Below are positions 22,001 through 34,000 of a DNA stretch of 64,000 nucleotides, piece after piece (the stretch's first letter is position 1; each line of letters opens with the position of its first letter). The position numbers were made by a program, and so were the translations under genes. The notes under the pieces are model-generated. The model saw only the letters and a list, made by a program, of their open reading frames with translations, searched no databases and was not told where the DNA came from. Origin of the DNA: Erythroxylum novogranatense (taxonomy: Eukaryota; Streptophyta; Magnoliopsida; Malpighiales; Erythroxylaceae); assembly GCA_029891385.1 (NCBI GenBank), contig CM057231.1:62479103-62543102 (forward strand), read 5' to 3'.

Positions 22001-25000
22001 ACAGAGACCAGAAATATAATCCAAGAATGGTATTTCTTTGCCGATGGCCATCATTTGTTGCAGAAAAGTAAGAATTAAGACAAATGTTTTGGTGCATTAA
22101 ATGTTGGCTTGAAACTGCTTTTTGAAGATAGTTTCCCCTAAAAATGGAAGTGCATAAGCTTCTCAACTTCCAAGCAACCTTAAAGTTGATAAATTACCTG
22201 TCTGCGGAGATACGAATTTCTCCATATCAACAACTAACATATTGGGCTGCATGAAGAAAAATGTCATTTAGATAAACATCAGATATGCAGATTATACATT
22301 TTGAGTGGGAGTAAATTTACCTGAACAAGTGTCTGCTCAAATGCAACTGACAATAGCTTGTCCTAGTTAAAGCCAAAAAATGCATCTGAGTTTTTTCATA
22401 GAGGCGGGGGATAATCCAGCACGTTCATGACAATGTTTGAAAATGGATGCATTCATTATAGGTAGGTACATATTTATCATATGGGCTCCATGAATTCACA
22501 CCAGCATTATTTAATGAGGGGAGGGAGGAGGGAGAAAGATTGAAAGTTCAAGATATCACTAGAAAGAATGAAATAAACCTACCAGCCATCCAGCAATTCC
22601 TGGAAGTACAGTAACGTCCAGTCCATGAGTGAAGATAGGCTTAACAGTCATTTGGAAATAAGGCGGCTCAACAAAACACACTCGCAATCGGCTTAGAAAA
22701 GGCCATTCATGTAGGAATTTTACACCAATCAAAACCTGATAAAAGAGAGTTAAAAATCAGAATGATTTTGGTACTAAAAAACCAGTTTACCTTTGTTGAA
22801 ACGATTATTACAATACCAAATAGATACAAATAGAATGAAAATGAATAGCTAACCCTCGTATCAAATATTACAGTTACCACATCCCAAAAATAAGTGCAAT
22901 GAAAGGAAAAAGCAGTAAAATGTTATGGACGTACCCAGTAAGAAATATTCAGAAAACCAGATTTCTTATATCAAAACTATACAAAGTTATGTAGGAAAAA
23001 TAGAAGTAACAACTAGTAGCCAAAACTTCCAAAATTAAGAAATAAGGCTGATATTAGGCTGCAGGAATATCAAACTTTGGGGCTAGATTTCAGCTAGGAA
23101 TGTTGAAATTTTAGATTTGGTATAATTGGGTTTCTAACATTTGATTGCCGAAAATTTAGACTTAAAATTTCAAGATTTAATATGGCTGAAATTTAGGTTT
23201 CAGATGGCTGGAATTTAGGTTAGGTTTGTTGGAATTTAGTAAAGAACACAAATAATAAAGAGTAGAAAACTAAGAATCACTCCTAAAGTCTAAAAATTAC
23301 TCTTAGAAGAAAGCATCACATCTTCTAGTTGAAAAGACAAGTTTGTAGAAAAATTTCAGATTGCTTATCCTATTGAAGGACTGAATACATATATATAGAG
23401 ACAGTGCTTAGAACCCTTATTCTAGTATGAAAGGGTTGTTAACAAATTTAAATCCTATTCCAATAGAAATTAACTAGGATAACATATGTAAAATAGAAAA
23501 AAATATTTAAATTACTACTATATCCTATCTAATAAAGAATCCTGCCATAATCTAAACTTCAGACGTTATCTTAAATGTCTACTCAATTCTCAATTCCCAT
23601 CGCACAAATTAAAGCTTGTAGTTGACTAATCTTTCCTCTTTTATTTCTTTTATAGATGTTAAGTTCTTTTGTATCAATTGTCTCTAGCTTGTCTGAGGTC
23701 GTCCTCGATGTAGAATGTGATAAATACTGATCATATATGTCTAGATTCAACTTCTGAAATTCAAACTCTAAAATTCAAGTACCATGAAAAATAGGTTTCC
23801 TTTTCACTTGACAAGAAATTGTCAATATCTTCCATCTCTTGTGGCTAAAATTTGTTTATCAAGAACATCCTCTATCTCATCTTTAAGATGGGGAATAGTT
23901 AGAAATTTCAACACCGCGATAGGAGATTGCGTATCATCATATCCATGATAAATAGTTAAGTCTGCAACATTAAAGATAGGACTAATTCCCATATCACTTG
24001 ATAATTCCAAAACATAAGCATTACCAGTTATCTTCTTGATGATCTTAAGGTTCAGCATTTCGCGAATGAATTTTTTTATATTTCTCTTTTTAAAAATGCT
24101 CTAGACACATCCTAACCATTACCATATCTCCTTCATTGAATTCTACCAGTCAATGATATTGATCAGCATGTTCTTTATAAGACAAACTGTTGGTTATTAT
24201 CGTTCATTGCATCGCATCAAAGATATCCCTCATACGTTGTGCAAAACCGTCAACATCAATATCTACTCATGTTGTTTGTGGTAAAGGAACCAAATCAATA
24301 GGCTTCCTTGGTTGAACCCAAGACTATCTCAAAAGAGCTCTTACTAGTACACCTATTTATAGAACTATTGTATGCAAATTCTGCTATAGGGAGAATTAGG
24401 TGCCAATTTTTCACATTGTATCCAACCAAACATCTTTAAAAGTCTCCTAAGCTTCTATTCACCACTTCCGTTTGTCCATCTAATAAAGGATTAAATCCAT
24501 AAGGATATGTTATGTTGTCATATATCCATTTGGATAAAGATTTGTTATGATTCCTATATCCATTAGGATTTGTTTCTGTTTTATTTTATTTTAAGTTTCC
24601 TAGTTAGGATGGTTTTCTTGTCCAGCAAGAAAAGAAATAAGTTAGCTTTAGAAAAGGATTCCAATCAATCGCTTTCACATTAGAATTAGGACTCTTATAT
24701 ACCATAGTTAGGGCTATAAAAGGGAGGCTTAACTTATGTTTTAGGCAGCCCAAAAACGCTATTATTTCTAATCAAGCCTCTGCAGAAATTCTTCTGAGAG
24801 AGTGTCTTTCCTTGCTTATTAAATCTTAAGTTTTATGCTTGGATTTGGTTCTGAGATTAATCTAAAATCTCTACCTAATTACATCCGCTGTGTCAGTTGG
24901 TATCAAAGCTTAAAAATCCTGTTTTTCCTGGATTTCTTTCCTGGTGCCTTTGCTGTTTTGTTTACCCTTCAGCCATCTTCCAGCCTTGCTTTTCTTTAGT

Positions 25001-28000
25001 TTTGTTTCTATTCCACATCCTCTAGCCCATCTTCTAGCCCTACATACCCAGAAAAATTTTGCCTGGATTTCTTCCTTGCCTTTCCTCAATTTTTTTTTCA
25101 TTTCCACACCCTTCAGCCATCTTCTAGCCCTGCTTTTCCTTACTTTTGTTTCTATTCCACACCCTCCAGCCCATCTTCTAGCCTTACCAACCCAAAAAAT
25201 TCACCCAAAACTCAAAAAAATTCATCCAAAACCTAAAAAAGTCGAACCAAACATTTCAGCCTTGACCAACCAGTACACATGGCTGACCAGGGAAATAACC
25301 AGAGATTTGACGAAGTTTTGGAGGCTATTAATGGATTAGCGACTCGTATGGATCAACTTCTAACCATTATGGGCCTTAATCAAGTCAATAATGGAGGAAT
25401 ACCACTTGAGGGAGCTCAAGGCAGAGGTTTACCGCAACTCCAACCTATTGGCAGACCTGATCTTCCAAGGAATGTAGAAAATAGGAGAGCTCACGGGCAG
25501 AATCAGTTGCCTCTTATGGAAGATAGTTCGGATGAAGAAATTCTAAACCAAGACCAACCAAGAAGAGGCCAAAGGGGTAAAGATGATTACAAAATTAAAG
25601 TTGAAGTCCCTTACTTTAGTGGAAATCTAAGCATTGAAGCCTTTCTTGATTGGATTGATGAGGTGGAAAGTTTTCAAGAGATGATGGAAGTCACAGATGA
25701 TAAACTAGTGAGAATTGTAGGCTATAAATTAAAAAGTGGTGCTAAAGTTTGGTGGAGTAATCTTCAAAAGAATCGAGAGAGGAACGGAAAACCACCAATC
25801 AGATCTTGGAGGAAGTTGAAACAAGCCCTTTTCCTTAGATTTTTACCCCCTGATTATGAGCTGCACTTATTTGATCTTTATCAAAGTTGCGTCCAAAGTT
25901 CTAAAAGTGTAGAGGAGTATCATTCGAAATTCTTGAGGCTGGCAGCACGCAATAATCTTGAAGAATCTGACATGCAGCAAGTTTCAAGGTATCTTAGAGA
26001 ATTAAGATCGTCCATAAGTGAAAGGCTTGGAATGCATACTATTTGGAACGTAGAAGAGGCCTACCAATTGGCCTTGAAAGCTGAAAAGATGGAAAAGGCG
26101 CCTAAGAGGTTTGAATACCCTAAGAGATCAACTCAACCAAGTTCAAGTGAAGTGGTAGGAAAGGGGAAAGCATTAGTTGAAACATTGAAGATCGATAATG
26201 CCCCTAAAGATCTAAGAATGGACAAAAGGAAGCCTTTTGAAGGAGGTGGCAGCAGTAGTAGAGGAGTTCCTAAGAGTTCTAACCCTTATGCACCACCAAA
26301 AATAGACATGTGTTATAAATGCCAGAAGCGTGGACATATCTCTAGTAATTGCCCCGAGAGAAAGATGGTCAACGTCGCTGAAAAAGGAGACTACCTTAAT
26401 GAAGGTGACGAAGGTTTGGAAGAGCTTCAAGAAGAAGAAGAAGAAGAGGAGGAGTTTGCTGAGGACAGAGTTAGTCTAGTGGTACGGAAGATACTTTGTT
26501 CATCCAAAATCGAGGAGCCACAACAAAGGAGAAGCATGTTTAGATCCTTCTGCACTGTTAATGGTAAGGTGTGCAACTTGATTGTAGATAATTGCAGTGA
26601 TAAGAATTTAGTGGCAAGAAAGATGGTGGATCATATGAAAATTCCTACTGAGAAACATCCTCATCCTTACACCATCGGTTGGCTTACTGATGGGCCAGCA
26701 TTAAGAGTAACTGAAGTATGTCAAGTTCCTATTTCTATAGGAAAATCTTACAAGGCTACTGTTTACTGTGATGTGGTGGACATGAATGCAAGCCACATAC
26801 TCCTAGAAAGGCCATGGCAATTTGACATGGATATTACTTATAGAGGAAGAGACAATACCGTCTCCTTCCAATAGAAAGGCAAGAAAGTGACCATGCTACC
26901 CACAAATGCAACGCTTGATAGGCCAAAGACTTTTAGAAAGGAGGGAAAGGCATTGCTGACACTTAGTGGGCAAGACTTTGAGAAGGAAGTTAAGGAGACC
27001 CGAGAGGTTCATGTCTTGGTGGTAAAGAACCAATTATTGGAGGAGAAAGAGGAGAAGAATGGAGCTAATTTAGATCTGATCCAACCGCTTTTGGAGGAGT
27101 TTTCAGATCTGGTCCAGTCCGAATTACCTAATGAATTGCCTCTTATGAGAGATATTCAACATCACATTGATCTAATACCTGGAGCTAAGCTTCCTAATCT
27201 GCCCCATTATAGAATGAACCCTAAAGAAGCTGATATTCTAAGAGAACAAGTGGAAGAATTGATGACCAAGAGCTTGATCCGAGAAAGCATGAGTCCTTGT
27301 GCTGTTCCTGCACTTTTGACACCCAAGAAGGATGGATCGTGGAGAATGTGTGTTGACAGTAGAGCCATCAACAAAATCACCAGAAGATATCGATTTCCTA
27401 TTCCAGATTGAATGACATACTTGATCAACTTTGCGGTTCTCAAGTATTCTCTAAACTTGACTTGAAAAGTGGTTATCACCAAATACGGATCAGACCTGGG
27501 GATGAGTGGAAGACCGCATTTAAGACGAAAGAGGGGTTGTATGAGTGGCTAGTCATGCCCTTTGGGTTGTCCAATGCCCCTAGCACTTTTATGAGACTCA
27601 TGAACCAAAGGTTTCGGACCTTTTAATGGAAAGTTCGTAGTTGTTTATTTTGATGATATCCTTGTCTATAGTAGAACAATTGAAGAGCATCTAGTACATT
27701 TGAGGAGAGTCTTGTCTGTTTTACAACATATTAAGCTTTACCTGAACTTGAAGAAGTGCAGTTTCTTGACTAGCAAGCTACTATTCTTGAGATATGTGGT
27801 TAGTTCTAAAGGAATTCATGTGGATGAAGAAAAGGTGAAGGCAATTCGTGAATGGCCTACTCCTAAGAATGTTAGTGAGGTTCGATCTTTCCATGGGCTA
27901 GCTACTTTCTACAGGAGGTTCATTAGAAACTTCAGTTCAATTATGGCCCCTATCACAGAATGCATGAAGAAGGAAAAGTTTGATTGGAATGATGAAGCTG

Positions 28001-31000
28001 AGAAAAGTTTTGCTTTGATTAAGGAAAAACTCAGCACTACTCCTATCCTAGCCTTACCGGACTTCGACAAGCTTTTTGAGGTTGAGTGTGATGCATGTGG
28101 AGTAGGTATTGGAGCTGTTTTATCTCAAGAAGGCCGACCTATAGCTTTCTTTAGTGAGAAGTTTAACGATACAAGGAAACGATGGAGTACCTATGATCAA
28201 GAATTTTATGCGATTGAGAACATTGAAACATTGGGAACACTATCCGATTCAAAGAGAGTTCATTCTTTACATCGATCATCAAGCTCTAAAGTTTCTAAAC
28301 AAAAAAGCACTTGAGTAATATGCATGCGGATGGACTACTTTCTTACAAAATTTCCTTTGTTATTAAACATAAATCATGCGTGACTAACAAGGTGGTCGAT
28401 GCACTTAGTAGGAGGACAATGTTGCTTTCATCGTGTCCCAAGAGGTTGTTGGATTTGAAGCTTTAAAGGAGCTTTATGAGGATGATGAAGACTTCAAGGA
28501 CAAGTGGTTAAAGTGTGTTCGAAGCAACTTCTTTGGTGAGTTCCACATTATCGATGGTTTTCTTTTCCACGGTAACCAACTTTGTGTTCCTCATACTTCT
28601 CTTAGAAAAGTTGATTCATGATTTGCATAGTGGAGGATTAGCCGGTCACATGGGAAGGGACAAGACCATTACTAGTCTTGAAGAAAGGTTCTACTGGCCT
28701 CAGTTGAAGAAAGATGTTAGAAACTTTGTGACAAGGTGCTATGTTTGTCGATCGGAAGGAAGATCCTGTATCACGGGTTGTATATGCCACTCCCTATCTC
28801 TGAAGATATTTGGGAGGACTTATCTATGGACTTTGTCCTTGGACTACCTAGAACACAAAGGGGAGTCGATTCTATTTTTGTAGTGGTTGATAGATTTTCC
28901 AAGATGGCGCATTTCATTGCATGTAGGAAGACTGCCGATGCTTCTAATGTGGCTAGACTATTCTTTAAAGAAGTGGTAAGATTGCATGGAATTCCTAAAT
29001 CCATTACATCTGACCGAGATACGAAGTTTCTTAGTCACTTTTGGAGGACTTTGTGGAGGATGTTTGATACTTCTTTAAACTTCAGTAGCACTGCTTATCC
29101 ACAAACAGATGGTCAGACTGAGTCACTTAATAGGACTCTGGGAAATCTATTGAGGAGTATTTGTGGAGACAAGCCTAAGCAATGGGATTTAGCTCTAGCT
29201 CAAGCTGAGTTTGCCTACAATAGTGTTGTCCATAGCGCTATTGGTAGATCAACATTTTCCTTGGTATACTTGAAAGTTCCAAAGAATACTGTTGATCTGA
29301 TAAAACTTCCGATGTTACCAAATTTAAGCATAGCAGCTGAAAATATGGCCAAACAAGTGAAGAATGTGCAAGAGGAGGTTCGAGAGAGACATGAAAGGAC
29401 TAACGCCAAATATAAAGAACAAGCCGACAAACACAGGAGGTCTAAAACTTTCCAAGAAGGTGACAAAGTGATGATTTTCTTAAGGAAAGAAAGATTCCCT
29501 ATTGGAACCTACAACAAATTGAAGCCGAAGAAATATGGTCCTTACAAGATACTACATAAAATCAATAACAATGCTTATGTTATCAATCTGCCTGAAGAGA
29601 TGGGAATTTCAAAGACTTTTAATGTTGCTGATATCTATGATTTTCATGGAGAAGAAGAGCTCTATCCTAATGACAACTCGAGGTTGAGTTCTTTTCAAGT
29701 GGAGGGGACTAATAAATGATTAAATCCATAAGGATATGTTATGTTGTCATATACCCATTAGGATAAGGATTTGTTATGATTCCTATATCCATTAGGATTT
29801 GTTTCTGTTTTATTTTATTTTAAGTTTCCTAGTTAGGATGGTTTTCTTGTCCAGCAAGAAAAGAAATAAGTTAGCTTTAGAAAAGAATTCCAATCAATCC
29901 TTTTCACATTAGAATTAGGACTCTTATATACCATAGTTAGGGCTATAAACGGGAGGCTTAACTTATGTTTTAGGCAGCCCAAAAACGTTATTATTTCTAA
30001 TAAAGCTTCTGCAGAAATTCTTCTGAGAGAGTCTTTCCTTGCTTATTAAATCTTAACTTTTATGCTTGGATTTGGTTCTGAGATTAACCTAAAATCTCTA
30101 CCTAATTACTTCCGTTGTGGCACCATCAATTTTGGGATGGAAAGAACTTGAAGATTAAAGCTTAGTATTCAATTTTTTTCCATAGAGTTTTCCAAAATTA
30201 ACTCATAAACTTCACACCGCAATCAGAGACGATGGTTAAAGATAATCCATAGAAACGTACAACTTTTTTGAAGAAAAATTTAGCAATGTGGATAACATGG
30301 TAAGTCTTGACCAATATATTTACAAATGGTTTCATAACAAAACCACACAATTTCTCTACAACATAGGCATCAAGAACATACGCATTGCTGCTCCCTATAG
30401 TCAGATGCATTAACGTGCCATCTTTGCTGAATTTTGACTTTACAAGTGCACTCATAGCTTCTTCTTTATTCATATATTGAGTTAATTTCGTATCTTCATT
30501 CAAATCTACTTCTTCATCACCCACTTCAATATAATATTCATCAACACCACCAAGGATATCATCAAGTTTTGAACTAACAAGCTTCAGAACCCCAAGTAAT
30601 TATTGATTCATCCTTTCAGCCCCCTATTCTATTATATCACCCTGCTACTTTGTTTTTTCAGCCTATTGTCCTCGTGTTTTGATTTGTTGTTTAGATGTTT
30701 CAACTTTAGAGTTTGCCAAATAATTAACTTCATTTTGTTTTTCTTTATCTTAAACACATTGATCATCTCCCACTGTCAAACTCTCCATGTCATCAAGTAC
30801 TTGTACCTTCTACATGTAAGCTCAAAGATTTGAATTGATCATCTAAATTTGAGGAATCAAAATTAGCACATGATTTTTCAGCAAAGATTTTCCCATTCGT
30901 TGCATGTTGTTGATCAATATCAGTCCCTTCTTCTTGCTTATTACCACCTTCTTCTTGCTTAGCATCAAATTTTCTCCTTAAGGACAGTAAGAGGCTTTTC

Positions 31001-34000
31001 CTTGGCATTTATGACTGTCTTGTTACTTCCTCTTTGTTTTTCTACCTTTTCTTCCTTCATAGGCTTCAAAAGTATCATCTTTCCACAAAATATAAACTAA
31101 TAGGTGTTAGTTTTTCGAAGTGCTACACATCTCAATCATAAAGCCAAAGTTGTCCAAGTAAAATGTGAGAAACTTTCATAGGAATGATATCACAAGAAAT
31201 AGAGTCCTCATATATTCCTAATTTGAAAGCCCTGAGTACCTTAAAGTAATTGATATAATACTATGATCCACCCAAGCAACTTAGTAGGGATTTGGATGTT
31301 TCTTTGTGAGTAAATTCAATCGCTTCAACATGTTTCCTATATCACATTCATACTTCTTCCTCAATCAATGATAAGCTTGCATACTTTTTATCCGCATCTA
31401 GCTTGAGTGAAAAAAAAATAGCAGTACGAAGCCATTCTTCTTGTTCTTCTACTGTAGGGGTCCTAAGTATGCATCTCACTATGTTAAGATTTGTAGGACT
31501 AGTTAGTTCATCACTAGAGTCTCCTTCCAACTCTCCTCCAGGCTTGTGCTAACACTTATACTCATCAAATTCTTCCTCTTCTTCTTGTCCAAACCTCTAT
31601 TAGAACATTCATAAGAAAAGCAGCCCCTCCCATTGCATCGGAAGCACTTCTTATCATTGCTACCTCCTTTTGTCCCAATTTCAGTATGCCTTTTCCTTTA
31701 GGTTCAGTTCCTTGACCACTTTTGTAGTTGTTCTATGATGCAAATTTTGATGCATTAGATGTTGACCAAAAGTGTTGCATCATCGTAGTGCTCTTCATGC
31801 TGAACTTTTCGGCTTGACTTCAAAACTTTTTAGTTACTTATTGTCCTAAGAATTGTTTCGATCTTAAAGTCAAATGATATGCATCTTCAAGGTTATAAAT
31901 CCTTTGCATTATTAGTTCCTTGCCAATTTCTTCCATTAAGTTATTTTTGTAGTGAGATATAAGCTGTCGTTCCAACTCCATCTCTTCACATTGGATAAAA
32001 AGCTCATCAAATATTTTTGTGTACTCAGTTACAGATATAATCCCCTTGTCTAAAGGTTGTGAGTTAATCTTGGAGATCTTCCTAAAAATAAAAAGGTTAG
32101 TATTTTTCTGATAACTTTGGCTTCATCTTGGTGGGTGACCTATTTTTCAAAGTTTATCCTCTACCAATCTCCACCAGATTTTAACATGTCCAACTAGCTT
32201 CATCTTGGTCGCTGACCTGTTTTTCGAAGTTTATCCTCTACCAATCTCCACCAGATTTTAACATGTCCAACTAGCTTCATCTTTGCAAATCAAACTTTTC
32301 TATATTTTGACATGTGGTACCAATCAAAGAAATCTTCCATTGCTACTGTCCAGTCTAAAAACAAGTGTGAATCCATCTTTCCTACAAAATTAGGGGCTTC
32401 AACACGAATTTTCTTAGTAATGTCACAAAGTTCATTGTGTATTTCAACTTTGTCGTGGTCTCAAAGGCTCGCATGCACTCTCTATTTGTGGTCGGTTGGG
32501 TTCTTTGTCTTGGATCTCTTAGTAGACATTGATTTCTTAAACTCATTCGGTGTTGATTAGTTTCATCCTTTTCATCTTGGCTTTCACTTTCTCCACCTTC
32601 AACATCAAGTGTAGTTTGTTTTTTTATATTGTTTTCTAGATTAGTTCTTAGGGCATCTTGTGATCGAGTCATTAAGGTCCAATTTTTCTACAACTCTTAA
32701 AAGTATTTCATCTCGCTCTTGATCATTGAAAATTCCTCTATAAGCCCTTTAATTACGTGAAACTTGCTAATACCAAGTATCAACTAGTAGCTAAAACTCA
32801 CAAAATTAAGAAATAAGGTTGATATTAGGCTGCTGGAATATCAGATTTCAGGGCTGAATTTCAACTAGGAATGCTGAAATTTTAGATTTGGTATAGTTGG
32901 GTTTTTAACATTTGAGTGCTAGAAATTTAGGCTTAGAATTTCAGAATTTAATATAGCCAGAATTTAGGTTTAAGCTAGCTAGAATTTGGGTTAGGATTGT
33001 TGGAATTTAGTAAGTAACACAAGCAATGGAGAGTAGAAAACTAATCAGCACTCCTAGGGTCCAAGAATCATTTTTAGAAAAAAAACATCACACCTTCTAC
33101 TTGAAAACTCAAGTTTGTTTAAAACTTTTAGATTGCTTACTCTATTGAAGGGCAAAGTATGCATATATATAGAGTTTTTAGAACCCTTGTTCTAGTAGGA
33201 AAGAGTTCCAAACAAATTTAAACCTTATTCTAATAGAAATTCTATAAGTTTTAAAAACTAGATCACATATCTAAAATAGAATAACATTTTTAACTTACTA
33301 CTACTTTTTATGTAATAAAGAATTCTAAAATAATCTAAATTTCAAACCTTATCTTGAATAGCAACTCAATTCTAAATCTTCATCCTACCAAATTAAATCT
33401 TGTGATTGACTAATTTTTCATCTTTACTTCTTCTATAGACTTTAAATTCTTATGTACCACAAAGGGGGTAGCAAAGGCAAAATTCAGTATATCATAAACA
33501 TATGTTTAATTGAAAACACTTCATTTATGTTTGACCACTACCTTGTCCTTCCCAAATTGTTTTAGTTGCCAGATCAGAGATTGCCACCACAGTTTGAATA
33601 ACAGACATTTGAAGGCAAAATGATTTTTAACTCATGCAATATAGTGAAATCTTCTGATGCAGCATGACAAATCTAATTTTCTTTCTTTTTTTTTTACTTG
33701 TTTCTTGGGGAATTTGGAATCAGAAGTTATACTTGCATATGAATTCATACTATTTAGCATACAATATTATCGAAATGGCTTCAAAATCCCTTTACAAGAT
33801 ATTATGGTCTAGCAATTTTTTATGGCTTACACATTGATGAATAATTCCATTGTAAATGGTTTTACATCAAAATTCTATAACACCATGAATAATTATGATC
33901 TATAAATTATTCATTACCTTCCCTTCAACATGCATGCCTGTCATATGCAACTTTGCCCACATTCCAAATCCAAGTCTTCTCCTTAACTTGACAGCAAGTA

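Larger units (their letters stand above)
24481..30122 (+). mobile_element. Younger Ty3/gypsy element nested in the older one
   Basis: 5.64 kb with LTRs of about 414 bp, tRNA-Met primer site, gag, protease, reverse transcriptase, RNase H and integrase in Ty3 order, a polypurine tract, and a 5-bp CCATC duplication. Stops and frameshifts break the polyprotein in at least four places. The integrase ends without a clear chromodomain; the [11 protein letters not shown] end resembles chromovirus lineages such as CRM or Reina, which I could not separate. Confidence 0.93.
23010..33459 (-). mobile_element. Older Ty3/gypsy element (minus strand), interrupted
   Basis: LTRs at 32781-33459 (5') and 23010-23676 (3') flank gag, zinc knuckle, protease-region and integrase remnants, all on the minus strand. 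Without the nested element it is about 4.8 kb. No reverse transcriptase or RNase H is recognisable, and the space between protease and integrase (about 0.8 kb) is too small for them, so a deletion is likely. No clean target duplication was found, which fits an older insertion. Confidence 0.8.
22736..33917 (-). other. Giant intron 5 of the NTMC2T6-like gene
   Basis: 11,182 bp against 74-2,324 bp for the other introns. Almost all is accounted for by an old Ty3 element and a younger Ty3 element nested in it. About 270 bases on the exon 6 side and 460 on the exon 5 side are ordinary AT-rich intron sequence. Confidence 0.9.
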
